Origin: CAYHIN01 sp964356705
GTDB lineage: Bacteria > Patescibacteriota > Microgenomatia > CAZETR01 > Amesbacteraceae
Reading direction: 5' to 3'
Assembly (NCBI GenBank): GCA_964356705.1
Contig: CAYHIN010000015.1
Location: 1 to 16,039, forward strand
DNA: 16,039 nucleotides
In this document: positions 1 through 5,800 of the stretch, in pieces
Position numbering within the stretch: the stretch's first letter is position 1
Layout: each line of letters begins with the position of its first letter
The notes under the pieces: model-generated
Databases searched by the model: none
Seen by the model: the letters and a program-made list of their open reading frames with translations, nothing else
What the model was told of the DNA's origin: nothing
Made by a program: the position numbers and the translations under genes

Positions 1-1
1 G

Positions 2-376
2 GAACTGCAAGAGGGGCAAAAATGGGGAGCCATCATGTTTGGTGGAAAAAACAGTTTTAATAACCTCACTGCAATTATTGACCGCAACAATATCCAGATA
101 GATGGGTTTACGGAAGATATTATGCCACTTGAGCCACTGGCTGATAAATTTAGAGCCTTTAACTGGAGTGTTATCGAAATAGACGGACATAATTTTTCGG
201 AAATAATTGGTGCTTTCGAAAAAGCCAAAGCGATTTTTGAAAACCCTACGATCATCATTGCCCATACAATTCCGGGCAAAGGAGTGAGTTTTATGGAAAA
301 TAAATTTGAATGGCATGGTAAACCACCGAATAAAGAAGAAGGTGAAAAAGCGTTAGCTGAATTGAATAAAACATGA
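2..376 (+). CDS. Transketolase, N-terminal (TPP-binding) subunit, 3' part
   Basis: This is the last 124 residues of the N-terminal half of a split transketolase; the 5' part lies before the window. Transketolase moves two-carbon ketol units between sugar phosphates in the non-oxidative pentose phosphate pathway, and this half binds the diphosphate of thiamine diphosphate. The first visible residues, ELQEGQ, are the end of the family's GDGELQEGQ cofactor motif. They are followed by DRNNIQIDG (visible residues about 29-37), a GHN motif, and the HTIPGKGVSFME and WHGKPP segments typical of the subunit's C-terminus. Split subunits of this kind are usually about 270 residues, so roughly 150 are missing. 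The stop overlaps the start of the next gene (ATGA), indicating translational coupling and 1:1 synthesis with the C subunit. The reading frame is open to the window edge. Confidence 0.95.
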   Translation, partial: ELQEGQKWGAIMFGGKNSFNNLTAIIDRNNIQIDGFTEDIMPLEPLADKFRAFNWSVIEIDGHNFSEIIGAFEKAKAIFENPTIIIAHTIPGKGVSFMENKFEWHGKPPNKEEGEKALAELNKT

Positions 377-1347
377 ATCTAAATCCAAAATTGTTTGAGA
401 AAGACGTGGAACAGGTACCTACTAGAAATGGGTATGGGGAGGCACTTATGGAACTGGGGGAAAAAGATCCCAGAGTGGTGGTGCTGACGGGAGATTTGGC
501 AGAAAGTACTCGAGTACTAGACTTTGGGAAGAAATACCCCGACCGATTTTTTGAATGTGGAGTGGCAGAGCAAAATATGACGGGGATTGCGGCTGGGCTC
601 TCTGCCTCGGGCAAACTGCCATTTATATCCTCATACGCAGTATTTTCACCCGGGCGAGCGTGGGATCAGGTGAGAGTGTCCATCGCTTACTCCAACCTGC
701 CAGTGAAAATAGCTGGAGCACATACGGGAGTGTCGGTCGGACCGGATGGAGCGACGCACCAAGCTCTGGAAGATATTGCCATCATGCGAGTGCTGCCAAA
801 TATGACTGTGGTTGTGCCGTGTGACAGTATAGAGACTAAAAAAGCGACCCTGGCGAGTATCGCTATCCCTGGTCCTTATTATTTTCGATTTGCCCGGGAG
901 AAGACACCGGTAATCACAACAGCTGAGACAAGTTTTCAAGTAGGTAAGGCGGAAATATTTGCTGAATATGGACATGATTGTGCGATAGTTGCGTGTGGGC
1001 CGCTGGTGTACCAGGCATTGATGGCTGCCAAAGAGCTGAACGATGAAGGAGTGAAAGTAACGGTCGTAAATAATCACACGATCAAACCAATGGATGTGGG
1101 GACGATCATGAAAGTGGCGCGGGATACCGGGGCTGTCGTGACGGTAGAAGAGCATCAGACTATGGCGGGTATGGGATCAGCAGTCTGTGAAGTGCTCTCT
1201 GCTAACTATCCAGTGCCTGTGGAAATGGTCGGAATGCCAAATACGTTTGGACAATCGGGAGAACCGAATGAACTGCTGGAAAAATATGGGATGAGTGTTT
1301 CTAAAATTAAGGAAGCAGTCAAGAAAGTGATGGAGAGGAAAAAATGA
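373..1347 (+). CDS. Transketolase, C-terminal subunit
   Basis: This 324-residue protein is the pyrimidine-binding and C-terminal half of transketolase, the cytoplasmic partner of the preceding gene. The pyrimidine domain spans about residues 15-180. It holds CGVAEQNM at 62-69, where Glu66 is the expected residue activating the thiamine aminopyrimidine ring, and SVGPDGATHQALEDIA at 121-136 with a conserved His129. The C-terminal domain (about 195-320) carries VEEHQTMAGMGSAV at 258-271 and FGQSGEPNELL at 292-302. Length and motif order match stand-alone C subunits. Similarity to the 1-deoxyxylulose-5-phosphate synthase C-half is expected, but the split architecture and the ELQEGQ partner favour transketolase. 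The start ATG sits inside the upstream stop (ATGA), and the stop in turn overlaps the next start, so at least three genes are one transcription unit. Confidence 0.95.
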   Translation: MNLNPKLFEKDVEQVPTRNGYGEALMELGEKDPRVVVLTGDLAESTRVLDFGKKYPDRFFECGVAEQNMTGIAAGLSASGKLPFISSYAVFSPGRAWDQVRVSIAYSNLPVKIAGAHTGVSVGPDGATHQALEDIAIMRVLPNMTVVVPCDSIETKKATLASIAIPGPYYFRFAREKTPVITTAETSFQVGKAEIFAEYGHDCAIVACGPLVYQALMAAKELNDEGVKVTVVNNHTIKPMDVGTIMKVARDTGAVVTVEEHQTMAGMGSAVCEVLSANYPVPVEMVGMPNTFGQSGEPNELLEKYGMSVSKIKEAVKKVMERKK

Positions 1348-1652
1348 AAACTAAAACCAAACTGTCGGAATCTGTGTGGGACTTCTTTTATGCGATTGCG
1401 CTGGCTGAGGCGACTGTGTATCTGTTTGGCATTATTTATATTCAACCCACCTGGGATCTGGTTACCAATAAACAGCTATGGTATTTGGGGGCGAACGCTT
1501 TTTACTCTTGGTCTTATCTGTATTTGTGGATTTTTGGAGAAGGGGCTGGGGAAGAGATAGTGCGTTTTATTGTAATGGTGAACGCGCTAATATTGGCTTG
1601 GTGGTTTATTATCAAAGCTTATAGAGAAAGACCTAGAAAGGTGGTGAAATAA
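1344..1652 (+). CDS. Small three-helix membrane protein, unknown function
   Basis: I do not recognise this 102-residue protein. It has three probable membrane helices at about residues 12-33, 45-64 and 71-90, is rich in Trp, Tyr and Phe, and ends in a short basic tail (RERPRKVVK), which by the positive-inside rule would be cytoplasmic. There is no signal peptidase site or catalytic motif. It starts by ATGA overlap with the transketolase C subunit and is followed after 1 nt by another membrane protein, so it is co-transcribed with transketolase. Whether it works with transketolase or only shares its transcript cannot be told from sequence. The confidence is that the gene is real, based on the overlap, the coherent hydrophobic pattern and downstream coupling. 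Confidence 0.75.
   Translation: MKTKTKLSESVWDFFYAIALAEATVYLFGIIYIQPTWDLVTNKQLWYLGANAFYSWSYLYLWIFGEGAGEEIVRFIVMVNALILAWWFIIKAYRERPRKVVK
1638..1646 (+). promoter_or_regulatory. Strong Shine-Dalgarno site fixing a TTG start
   Basis: AAGGTGGTG matches the consensus AAGGAGGTG at 8 of 9 positions and lies 7 nt before the TTG at 1654. It overlaps the end of the upstream coding sequence. It is the clearest ribosome binding site in the window and decides the non-ATG start of the next gene. Confidence 0.8.
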
Positions 1653-1653
1653 A

Positions 1654-1890
1654 TTGGCAAAGAAAGTAACTGAAAAATCTAACTCCAAAGCATGTGAAAT
1701 GTGTAACTGTACATGTGGAGGGAGATGGGCAACTTTTGGCTGGGCACTACTCCTACTTGGAGGACTGGCTCATATGTTGCCTACGCAAATAGCACCGCTT
1801 CTGGCCTGGAACCTGTGGGGAGTGACTCTACAAATGGCTGTAGGTGTACTGTCTGTGATCCTGGCTTTGTATTATTTGTTGGGTGAGTAG
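1654..1890 (+). CDS. Small Cys-cluster membrane protein, unknown function
   Basis: This 78-residue protein starts with TTG, chosen because of the near-perfect Shine-Dalgarno site 7 nt upstream. The soluble N-terminus (1-24) is basic and carries a tight cysteine cluster, CEMCNCTCGG, with Cys14, Cys17, Cys19 and Cys21. That spacing could bind a metal ion or form disulfides, but no known domain is evident. Two membrane helices follow at about 27-44 and 54-76, giving a hairpin with both ends on the same side. It is the last gene of the transketolase unit; a hairpin repeat begins 4 nt after its stop. I do not recognise the family. Small membrane proteins with a terminal Cys cluster are common in this phylum, but that is general knowledge, not proof of function. 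Confidence 0.7.
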   Translation: MAKKVTEKSNSKACEMCNCTCGGRWATFGWALLLLGGLAHMLPTQIAPLLAWNLWGVTLQMAVGVLSVILALYYLLGE

Positions 1891-1893
1891 TTA

Positions 1894-1952
1894 ATATCAC
1901 CTCTCCCTTCGGGTTTCCCCTCTTAATCTAAGAGGGGACTAAGGGGTGATAT
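1894..1952. repeat. Nested hairpin repeat (REP-like), possible terminator
   Basis: An outer stem ATATCACC (1894-1901) pairs perfectly with GGTGATAT (1945-1952). Inside are two small hairpins: CCC-TTC-GGG (1905-1913) and CCCCTC (1917-1922) with GAGGGG (1932-1937). A run of five T follows at 1955-1959, so the folded RNA could terminate the transketolase transcript. The cloverleaf-like form and GC-rich arms resemble dispersed intergenic palindromes in many environmental genomes; only one copy is visible here. The right arm also contains the aldolase promoter. Confidence 0.65.
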
Positions 1953-1955
1953 ACT
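1947..1955 (+). promoter_or_regulatory. Extended -10 promoter of the aldolase gene
   Basis: TGA-TATACT is an extended -10 (TGnTATAAT form, hexamer 5/6). The hexamer ends at 1955, 6 nt before the GTG at 1962, so the transcript would start at or next to the start codon. No -35 is visible, as is usual with an extended -10. It lies inside the right arm of the hairpin repeat. Confidence 0.5.
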
Positions 1956-1961
1956 TTTTGT

Positions 1962-2891
1962 GTGGATAATTTGGACGTAGTTGCAATGAAGTTGGTACAG
2001 ACGGGGAAGGGGATATTTGCGGCGGATGCGAGCCCAGAAACTTTGGGAAAAAGATTTGCCGCTGTCGGACTGACGGTAACTGAATCTGCCGATAGATTGC
2101 GATACCGATTGATGACTGTCGTTACAAATGGATTGAGTGAATATGTGTCGGGTGTGATATTGCATGATGAAGCATTTAGTAATGACCAGATCCGGCAAGC
2201 TCTGACGGATCAGGGAATATGCTTGGGAATAAAAGTGGATGGAGGACTAAAAGATGGACTAACTTTGGGACTCGAAACTTTACAAATGAGGTTGCCTGTG
2301 TATAAAAAAACAGGGGCAGTTTTTTGTAAATGGAGAGCGGTGTTTGAAGCCGGTGCCAAGATCAATATAGCTAATATTGAAAACTTGGCACTGTATGCGA
2401 AAAAGTGCCAGGAAAACGGTTTGGTGCCAGTCGTGGAGCCAGAAGTTCTATGGGAAAAAGGAATGGATGTAGATGTGTATTCAAGGACAACGAGTGAAGT
2501 GATCGCAAAAGTATTTGAAAAAATGTTTGATGCTCAGGTCCGACTAGAAGGGATCGTGTTTAAGCCAAATATGGTCGTGGGGTTGACTGCAGACGATACC
2601 GCCAGAAGAACAGTGGAAGTAATGGGGAGGGGAGTGTCGGTCGCAGTGCCTGGAATAGCTTTCCTGTCTGGGGGACAGGATCCTATTCAGGCTACTGAGA
2701 ATTTAAACGCTATTAATAAACTGGGAGCTGGACCTTGGAAGATGACCTTTTCATTTGAAAGAGCGATCGAGGGACCGGCGATGGAAGTATGGGGAGGGAG
2801 AGATGAAAACAATGCTCTGGCACAGGAAAAGATACTGCATAGGACGAGGATGAATAGTCTGGCGAGTGAAGGAAAATATTTAGGAGAATAA
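1962..2891 (+). CDS. Fructose-bisphosphate aldolase, class I
   Basis: This cytoplasmic enzyme splits fructose 1,6-bisphosphate to dihydroxyacetone phosphate and glyceraldehyde 3-phosphate, or runs in reverse, by a lysine Schiff base without metal. The active-site set of the vertebrate-type class I family is present: Asp22 in AADAS, Lys91 in GIKVDGG, Lys123 and Arg125 in KWRAV, Glu159 and Glu161 in VEPEVL, Schiff-base Lys201 in FKPNMV, and phosphate-binding FLSGGQ (234-239) with Arg267. The usual AADES has become AADAS. It has 309 residues, against about 360 in animals and about 300 in short bacterial forms. The GTG start is chosen because an extended -10 ends 6 nt upstream; ATG at 1986 is the alternative but would leave little before the barrel. 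No Shine-Dalgarno is seen. It follows the transketolase unit and precedes a sugar kinase gene. Confidence 0.95.
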   Translation: MDNLDVVAMKLVQTGKGIFAADASPETLGKRFAAVGLTVTESADRLRYRLMTVVTNGLSEYVSGVILHDEAFSNDQIRQALTDQGICLGIKVDGGLKDGLTLGLETLQMRLPVYKKTGAVFCKWRAVFEAGAKINIANIENLALYAKKCQENGLVPVVEPEVLWEKGMDVDVYSRTTSEVIAKVFEKMFDAQVRLEGIVFKPNMVVGLTADDTARRTVEVMGRGVSVAVPGIAFLSGGQDPIQATENLNAINKLGAGPWKMTFSFERAIEGPAMEVWGGRDENNALAQEKILHRTRMNSLASEGKYLGE

Positions 2892-2898
2892 ATGGTTA

Positions 2899-3000
2899 TG
2901 CGTTCGGTATGCGCAAAGACCGTGCTCGACTCCCGGTTCCGCTGTGGTAACTGCGGACGCGGTCTCGCTGCGCGCGGCTTTGCTAGCATACCTGCACGCA
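2899..3000. ncRNA. Highly structured intergenic element, possible RNA or palindromic repeat
   Basis: The 184-nt gap between aldolase and kinase holds a long imperfect palindrome. GGTATGC (2906-2912) pairs with GCATACC (2986-2992), and GCAAAG (2913-2918) with CTTTGC (2978-2983), leaving only a TA bulge. TGCGT (2899-2903) can extend it with ACGCA (2996-3000). Inside, ACCGTG (2919-2924) pairs with CGCGGT (2958-2963) with one G-T wobble, and TCCGC (2938-2942) with GCGGA (2953-2957) around a 10-nt loop. The base composition is clearly richer in GC and pyrimidine than the neighbouring genes. A small AATTC-TTTT-GAATT hairpin abuts it (3000-3013), and TGCACGCAAT recurs nearby as TGCTCGCAAT (2993, 3016). 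No tRNA, SRP or other known RNA signature is seen. Strand is undetermined. Confidence 0.5.
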
Positions 3001-3060
3001 ATTCTTTTGAATTTCTGCTCGCAATGCACTTCATATCGGTGGGTCATCCGTATTTAATTG

Positions 3061-3069
3061 TGATATAAA
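3061..3069 (+). promoter_or_regulatory. Extended -10 promoter of the PfkB kinase gene
   Basis: TGA-TATAAA has the extended -10 form (hexamer 5/6). It ends exactly 6 nt before the ATG at 3076, implying a leaderless transcript. There is no convincing -35 and no Shine-Dalgarno. Confidence 0.55.
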
Positions 3070-3075
3070 TGTCTC

Positions 3076-4053
3076 ATGCGTTTTGATGTATTGAGTCTGG
3101 GACCGGCGCGGATGGATGTATTTGTGAAACTGCCGGAGGAGATAACCGAGTGGTGCAGTATAGATAAAAAAAGATGCATGATAGAACTCGGGTTTGGGGA
3201 AAAGATAGCGGTAAAGACTGTGAACTATGCAGTGGGAGGAAATACCGGAAACAATGCGGTGGGTGTGACACGACTGGGACTGAAAGCCGCGATGCTGGGA
3301 GGAATGGGCGATGGCTGGGGAGATAAAGAAGCTCTGGAGATACTAAAAAAAGAAGGAGTGGACACGACGCGAGTACAGGTGATCCCAGGCAAATCTGGAT
3401 TTGGGGTGGTCATCAACTATCAAGAAGAACGAACAATACTGTCTTATTATGCAGATACAAATGTCCAGATACCAGAAGATCTGGATGTGGAAGCAGAATG
3501 GATGTATCTGACTACTGCGGGGGAGACCTATGAGGATTTTTACAGCCAAGCTGTCCAGTTGGCTGCTAAGAAGAATATAAAAATAGCGTTTAACCCGGGA
3601 AGCCGGCAGCTGAAAGCGGGTATCGAAAAACTGAAGTACGTGTACGAGGCTTGTGAAATACTCTTCGTGAATAAAGAAGAGGCGGCGATGCTGATCTCGG
3701 GGGATGTGGGAAATGTCCGGGCACTTCTAAATGGGCTGCACAATCTGGGACCGAAGACAGTTGTGATCACGGATGGACCGGCGGGAACTTATGCATATGA
3801 CGGGACAAAATACTGGCACATGCCGATAGTGCCAGCGCCAGTTATCGAGCGCACGGGGGCGGGAGACGCGTTTGGATCGGGATTTCTCTCTGCCACTATC
3901 AAAGGGAAACTGCTGCCAGAAGCACTCAGGTGGGGGACAGTAAATAGCGCCTCAGTATTGGGATTTATTGGGCCTCAAGCTGGACTTCTGAGTGAAAAGG
4001 GAATACAAGAGTGGTTGGAGAAGTCCAGCTCCGTCGTTGCTGAGGAGATTTGA
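3076..4053 (+). CDS. PfkB (ribokinase) family carbohydrate kinase
   Basis: This 325-residue cytoplasmic kinase transfers phosphate from ATP to a sugar or nucleoside hydroxyl. Family marks are AVGGNTGNNAV at 52-62 (first signature, substrate glycines), NPG at 173-175, NKEE at 199-202 (the N-x-x-E metal/phosphate motif), ITDGPAGTYAY at 231-241, and ERTGAGDAFGSGF at 258-270 with catalytic Asp264 in GAGD. The length is usual. The substrate cannot be read from sequence. The placement beside class I aldolase and transketolase makes a phosphofructokinase-like or ribokinase-like role attractive, since many organisms of this type lack PfkA, but this is inference. The start follows the extended -10 by 6 nt; an ATG at 3069 is out of frame and soon stops. 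Upstream lies the structured element at 2899-3000, which could affect its expression. Confidence 0.9.
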   Translation: MRFDVLSLGPARMDVFVKLPEEITEWCSIDKKRCMIELGFGEKIAVKTVNYAVGGNTGNNAVGVTRLGLKAAMLGGMGDGWGDKEALEILKKEGVDTTRVQVIPGKSGFGVVINYQEERTILSYYADTNVQIPEDLDVEAEWMYLTTAGETYEDFYSQAVQLAAKKNIKIAFNPGSRQLKAGIEKLKYVYEACEILFVNKEEAAMLISGDVGNVRALLNGLHNLGPKTVVITDGPAGTYAYDGTKYWHMPIVPAPVIERTGAGDAFGSGFLSATIKGKLLPEALRWGTVNSASVLGFIGPQAGLLSEKGIQEWLEKSSSVVAEEI

Positions 4054-4111
4054 GACTCGAGGTCGCACAAACTTTATCGATAAATCTACGAGTGGGTAAG
4101 GTTAGTACAAT

Positions 4112-4146
4112 GGTGTATTGACACCAAGGTGTAAATGTGTTATATT
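4112..4146 (+). promoter_or_regulatory. Antitoxin promoter with overlapping palindromic operator
   Basis: The -35 TTGACA (4118-4123) is perfect, followed by a 17-bp spacer and -10 TATATT (4141-4146, 5/6). The ATG at 4153 comes 6 nt later, so the transcript should be leaderless. The -35 lies in a palindrome, ATTGACACC-AA-GGTGTAAAT (4117-4136), with one mismatched pair. A further GGTGT at 4112-4116 gives alternating GGTGT/ACACC half-sites, which fits a ribbon-helix-helix repressor binding its own promoter. Confidence 0.75.
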
Positions 4147-4152
4147 TAAGCC

Positions 4153-4380
4153 ATGAATACAGTTAGACGCTCGACGAGTTTTCCGACTGAGGTGTACGAA
4201 GCTTTGCGTTTGGAGGCCTTTTCTAGGCGGATGTCGGTAAACCAACTTGTGATAGAAAAGCTAAAGCCGGCCACAAAAAAAGGATCATATGACGCACTAT
4301 TTCAGATGAGGGGAGCGATAAAAGGAAAGCCTGATATGAGTGTGACGATTGATGAGATTTATGACGATAAAAATGACTGA
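4153..4380 (+). CDS. Ribbon-helix-helix antitoxin
   Basis: This 75-residue protein has an N-terminal ribbon-helix-helix DNA-binding fold (about residues 1-38). The strand is RRSTSFPTEVYEAL, and the two helices run through EVYEALRLEAFSRR and SVNQLVIEKL. The rest is a linker and an acidic end (TIDEIYDDKND) expected to bind and block the toxin. It is the first gene of a two-gene toxin-antitoxin unit whose toxin start lies inside this gene's 3' end. The half-site palindrome over its own promoter suggests autorepression. The start ATG is fixed by the -10 box 6 nt upstream; no Shine-Dalgarno is present. It could be called VapB-like, but RHH antitoxins pair with several toxin families. Confidence 0.85.
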   Translation: MNTVRRSTSFPTEVYEALRLEAFSRRMSVNQLVIEKLKPATKKGSYDALFQMRGAIKGKPDMSVTIDEIYDDKND

Positions 4381-4810
4381 CCGGGTATTTGTGGATAGCT
4401 CGGTTTGGGTGGCTAACTTAAATATAAAAGATGTTTGGCATCAAGAGTCTGGAAAAATCCTGAGGTCACTTGCCGAAAGTGAAACAATCTTGGTAATAAC
4501 AGGACAGATTATATCTGAAGTGGTTGGAAAAGTGAGGTTGAGGGTTGACCAAGCGACTGCCGCGATGTTTTATGAAAACATTTTAAAACTAGAAAAAGAA
4601 GGGGTTTTAATAATAGAAGGTTTGAATCGTGAAATAGAAGAGAGGGCAATGAGAATATTGAATAAATTCCCAGATCTGAAAAAGTTGTCTTTCGTAGATG
4701 CGTGTTCGACGGCATTGGTGGATGATAAGAAAGCTAGTTCCATAGCAACTTTTGACAGAGATTTCCTTGAATTGGGAATAAATGTGTACAAACCCAGATC
4801 TGTTGATTGA
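4373..4810 (+). CDS. PIN-domain ribonuclease toxin (VapC-like)
   Basis: This 145-residue PIN nuclease would cleave RNA with metal ions held by acidic residues. The set is Asp8 (VFVDSS), Glu49 (ISEVVGK), Asp109 (SFVDACS) and Asp128/Asp130 (TFDRDF), in the usual order and spacing, so it looks active. I chose ATG 4373, which overlaps the antitoxin stop by 8 nt and puts the first catalytic Asp at residue 8 as in most family members. In-frame ATG 4361, ATG 4352 and TTG 4349 are possible but would add an N-terminal extension the family does not need. Synthesis is probably coupled to the antitoxin. PIN toxins with RHH partners are a common arrangement; the target RNA is unknown. Confidence 0.87.
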   Translation: MTDRVFVDSSVWVANLNIKDVWHQESGKILRSLAESETILVITGQIISEVVGKVRLRVDQATAAMFYENILKLEKEGVLIIEGLNREIEERAMRILNKFPDLKKLSFVDACSTALVDDKKASSIATFDRDFLELGINVYKPRSVD

Positions 4811-4820
4811 GCTTGGGGTT

Positions 4821-4829
4821 TGATATGCT
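4821..4829 (+). promoter_or_regulatory. Extended -10 promoter of the dehydrogenase gene
   Basis: TGA-TATGCT is a weaker extended -10 (hexamer 4/6), ending 6 nt before the GTG at 4836. It matters because it shows the same spacing as the other promoters and supports the GTG start. Confidence 0.4.
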
Positions 4830-4835
4830 GAATGA

Positions 4836-5768
4836 GTGAAGATATTGGTGACGAGAAAGATTCCGTATTGGGAGGAGATATCTAAGCCTTTGGTTGAGGC
4901 TGGACCCGACTTCGCCATGGCTTCGTCGGGCAAGCATGAAGTCGTGTTGGGAAAACTAGAGCAATTGGACGGGAGCTATCAAGGCTTGCTTTGTCTTTTG
5001 ACCGATAAGATCACCGCAGCTGTGGTCGAAAAAGGGACGGGACTGAAAATAATTGCTAACTATGCCGTGGGATATGACAACATCGATGTGGCGGCGTGTG
5101 CGGCAAAAAATATCCTGGTCACAAATACTCCTTGTGATGAAGTGAGTGAGAGTGTGGCTGAGTTTTCCTGGACACTCATCCTGGCCCTGGCCCGCAGACT
5201 AAACGAAGCGGGCGAGTATATGCGAAACGCGGCCTATCATGGCTGGGAGCCAGACATCTTTGTGGGGACTGACTTGGCTGGAAAAACATTGGGAATAATC
5301 GGCAAAGGCAGAATAGGCTCGAGAGTGGAAAGTCGCGCGGGGGGATTTGGGATGAAGATCCTAAACTTTGAACGAGGGGGAAAACTGGAGAACTTTTTGC
5401 CTCAGTGTGACGTGATCACACTACATGTGCCACTGACGCCTGAAACTAAACATCTGATCAATGGTAAAAATCTGCCGCTGTTTAAAAAAGGAGCATTGCT
5501 CGTAAATACAGCACGAGGACCAGTCGTAAACGAGGAAGAAGTAGCCCAGGCGCTGCGAGCAGGAATGATAGGGGGATATGGGGCAGACGTGTTTGAAAAT
5601 GAACCCAACCCATATGCTGAATTACTACAAATGGAAAATGTGATACTGACTCCACATATAGCGTCGGCTACAGTCTCGGCTAGGACGGCAATGGGTAAGC
5701 TGGCAGTACAAAACCTAGTTGAGGGTTTAAGTGGAAAGACGCCAAACAATCTGGTAAAAGTAAATTGA
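4836..5768 (+). CDS. D-isomer-specific 2-hydroxyacid dehydrogenase (glyoxylate/hydroxypyruvate reductase-like)
   Basis: This 310-residue NAD(P)-dependent cytoplasmic enzyme interconverts a 2-keto acid and a D-2-hydroxy acid. The Rossmann motif GKGRIG is at 156-161. The catalytic trio is Arg227 (NTARGP), Glu256 (FENEP) and His274 (TPHIASAT). ANYAVGYDNID (74-84) and TNTPCDEVSESVAE (96-109) are typical of the glycerate/glyoxylate reductase branch; the substrate is not certain. The region after the second Rossmann strand (ILNFERGGKLENFLPQCDVITLHV) is about 15 residues shorter than usual, so cofactor contact may be altered. The start is GTG, supported by the promoter 6 nt upstream; an ATG at 4832 is out of frame. 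A dispersed repeat begins on the base right after its stop codon. Confidence 0.9.
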   Translation: MKILVTRKIPYWEEISKPLVEAGPDFAMASSGKHEVVLGKLEQLDGSYQGLLCLLTDKITAAVVEKGTGLKIIANYAVGYDNIDVAACAAKNILVTNTPCDEVSESVAEFSWTLILALARRLNEAGEYMRNAAYHGWEPDIFVGTDLAGKTLGIIGKGRIGSRVESRAGGFGMKILNFERGGKLENFLPQCDVITLHVPLTPETKHLINGKNLPLFKKGALLVNTARGPVVNEEEVAQALRAGMIGGYGADVFENEPNPYAELLQMENVILTPHIASATVSARTAMGKLAVQNLVEGLSGKTPNNLVKVN

Positions 5769-5798
5769 ACTGGATCCTTCGTTACACTCAGGATGACA
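5769..5798 (+). repeat. Dispersed ~30-bp repeat, copy 1 (no palindrome)
   Basis: This copy runs from ACTGGATCCTTCG through TTACA to CTCAGGATGACA. It matches the copy at 7306-7355 over both halves, but lacks the 20-bp palindrome found there between TTACA and CTCAGG. A related, inverted pair is at 9618-9681. It fills the gap between the dehydrogenase stop and the next start, and its AGGA (5790-5793) may act as the ribosome binding site for the gene at 5801. Confidence 0.75.
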
Positions 5799-5800
5799 GC

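Noticed and set aside
646..1155. Long antisense open frame over the transketolase C subunit (169 codons)
   Set aside because: It is the shadow of a strong coding sequence, with no start signal and an unprotein-like His/Arg/Ser-rich composition.
2899..3000. tRNA or SRP RNA in the structured intergenic element
   Set aside because: No acceptor/T-loop pattern with GTTCGA and no GGAAGGAAGCAGC-like SRP core on either strand.
4055..4093. Terminator after the PfkB kinase
   Set aside because: There is an ACTCG/CGAGT stem around the palindrome TTTATCGATAAA (4073-4084), but no T-run and a large loop, so it is too weak to call.
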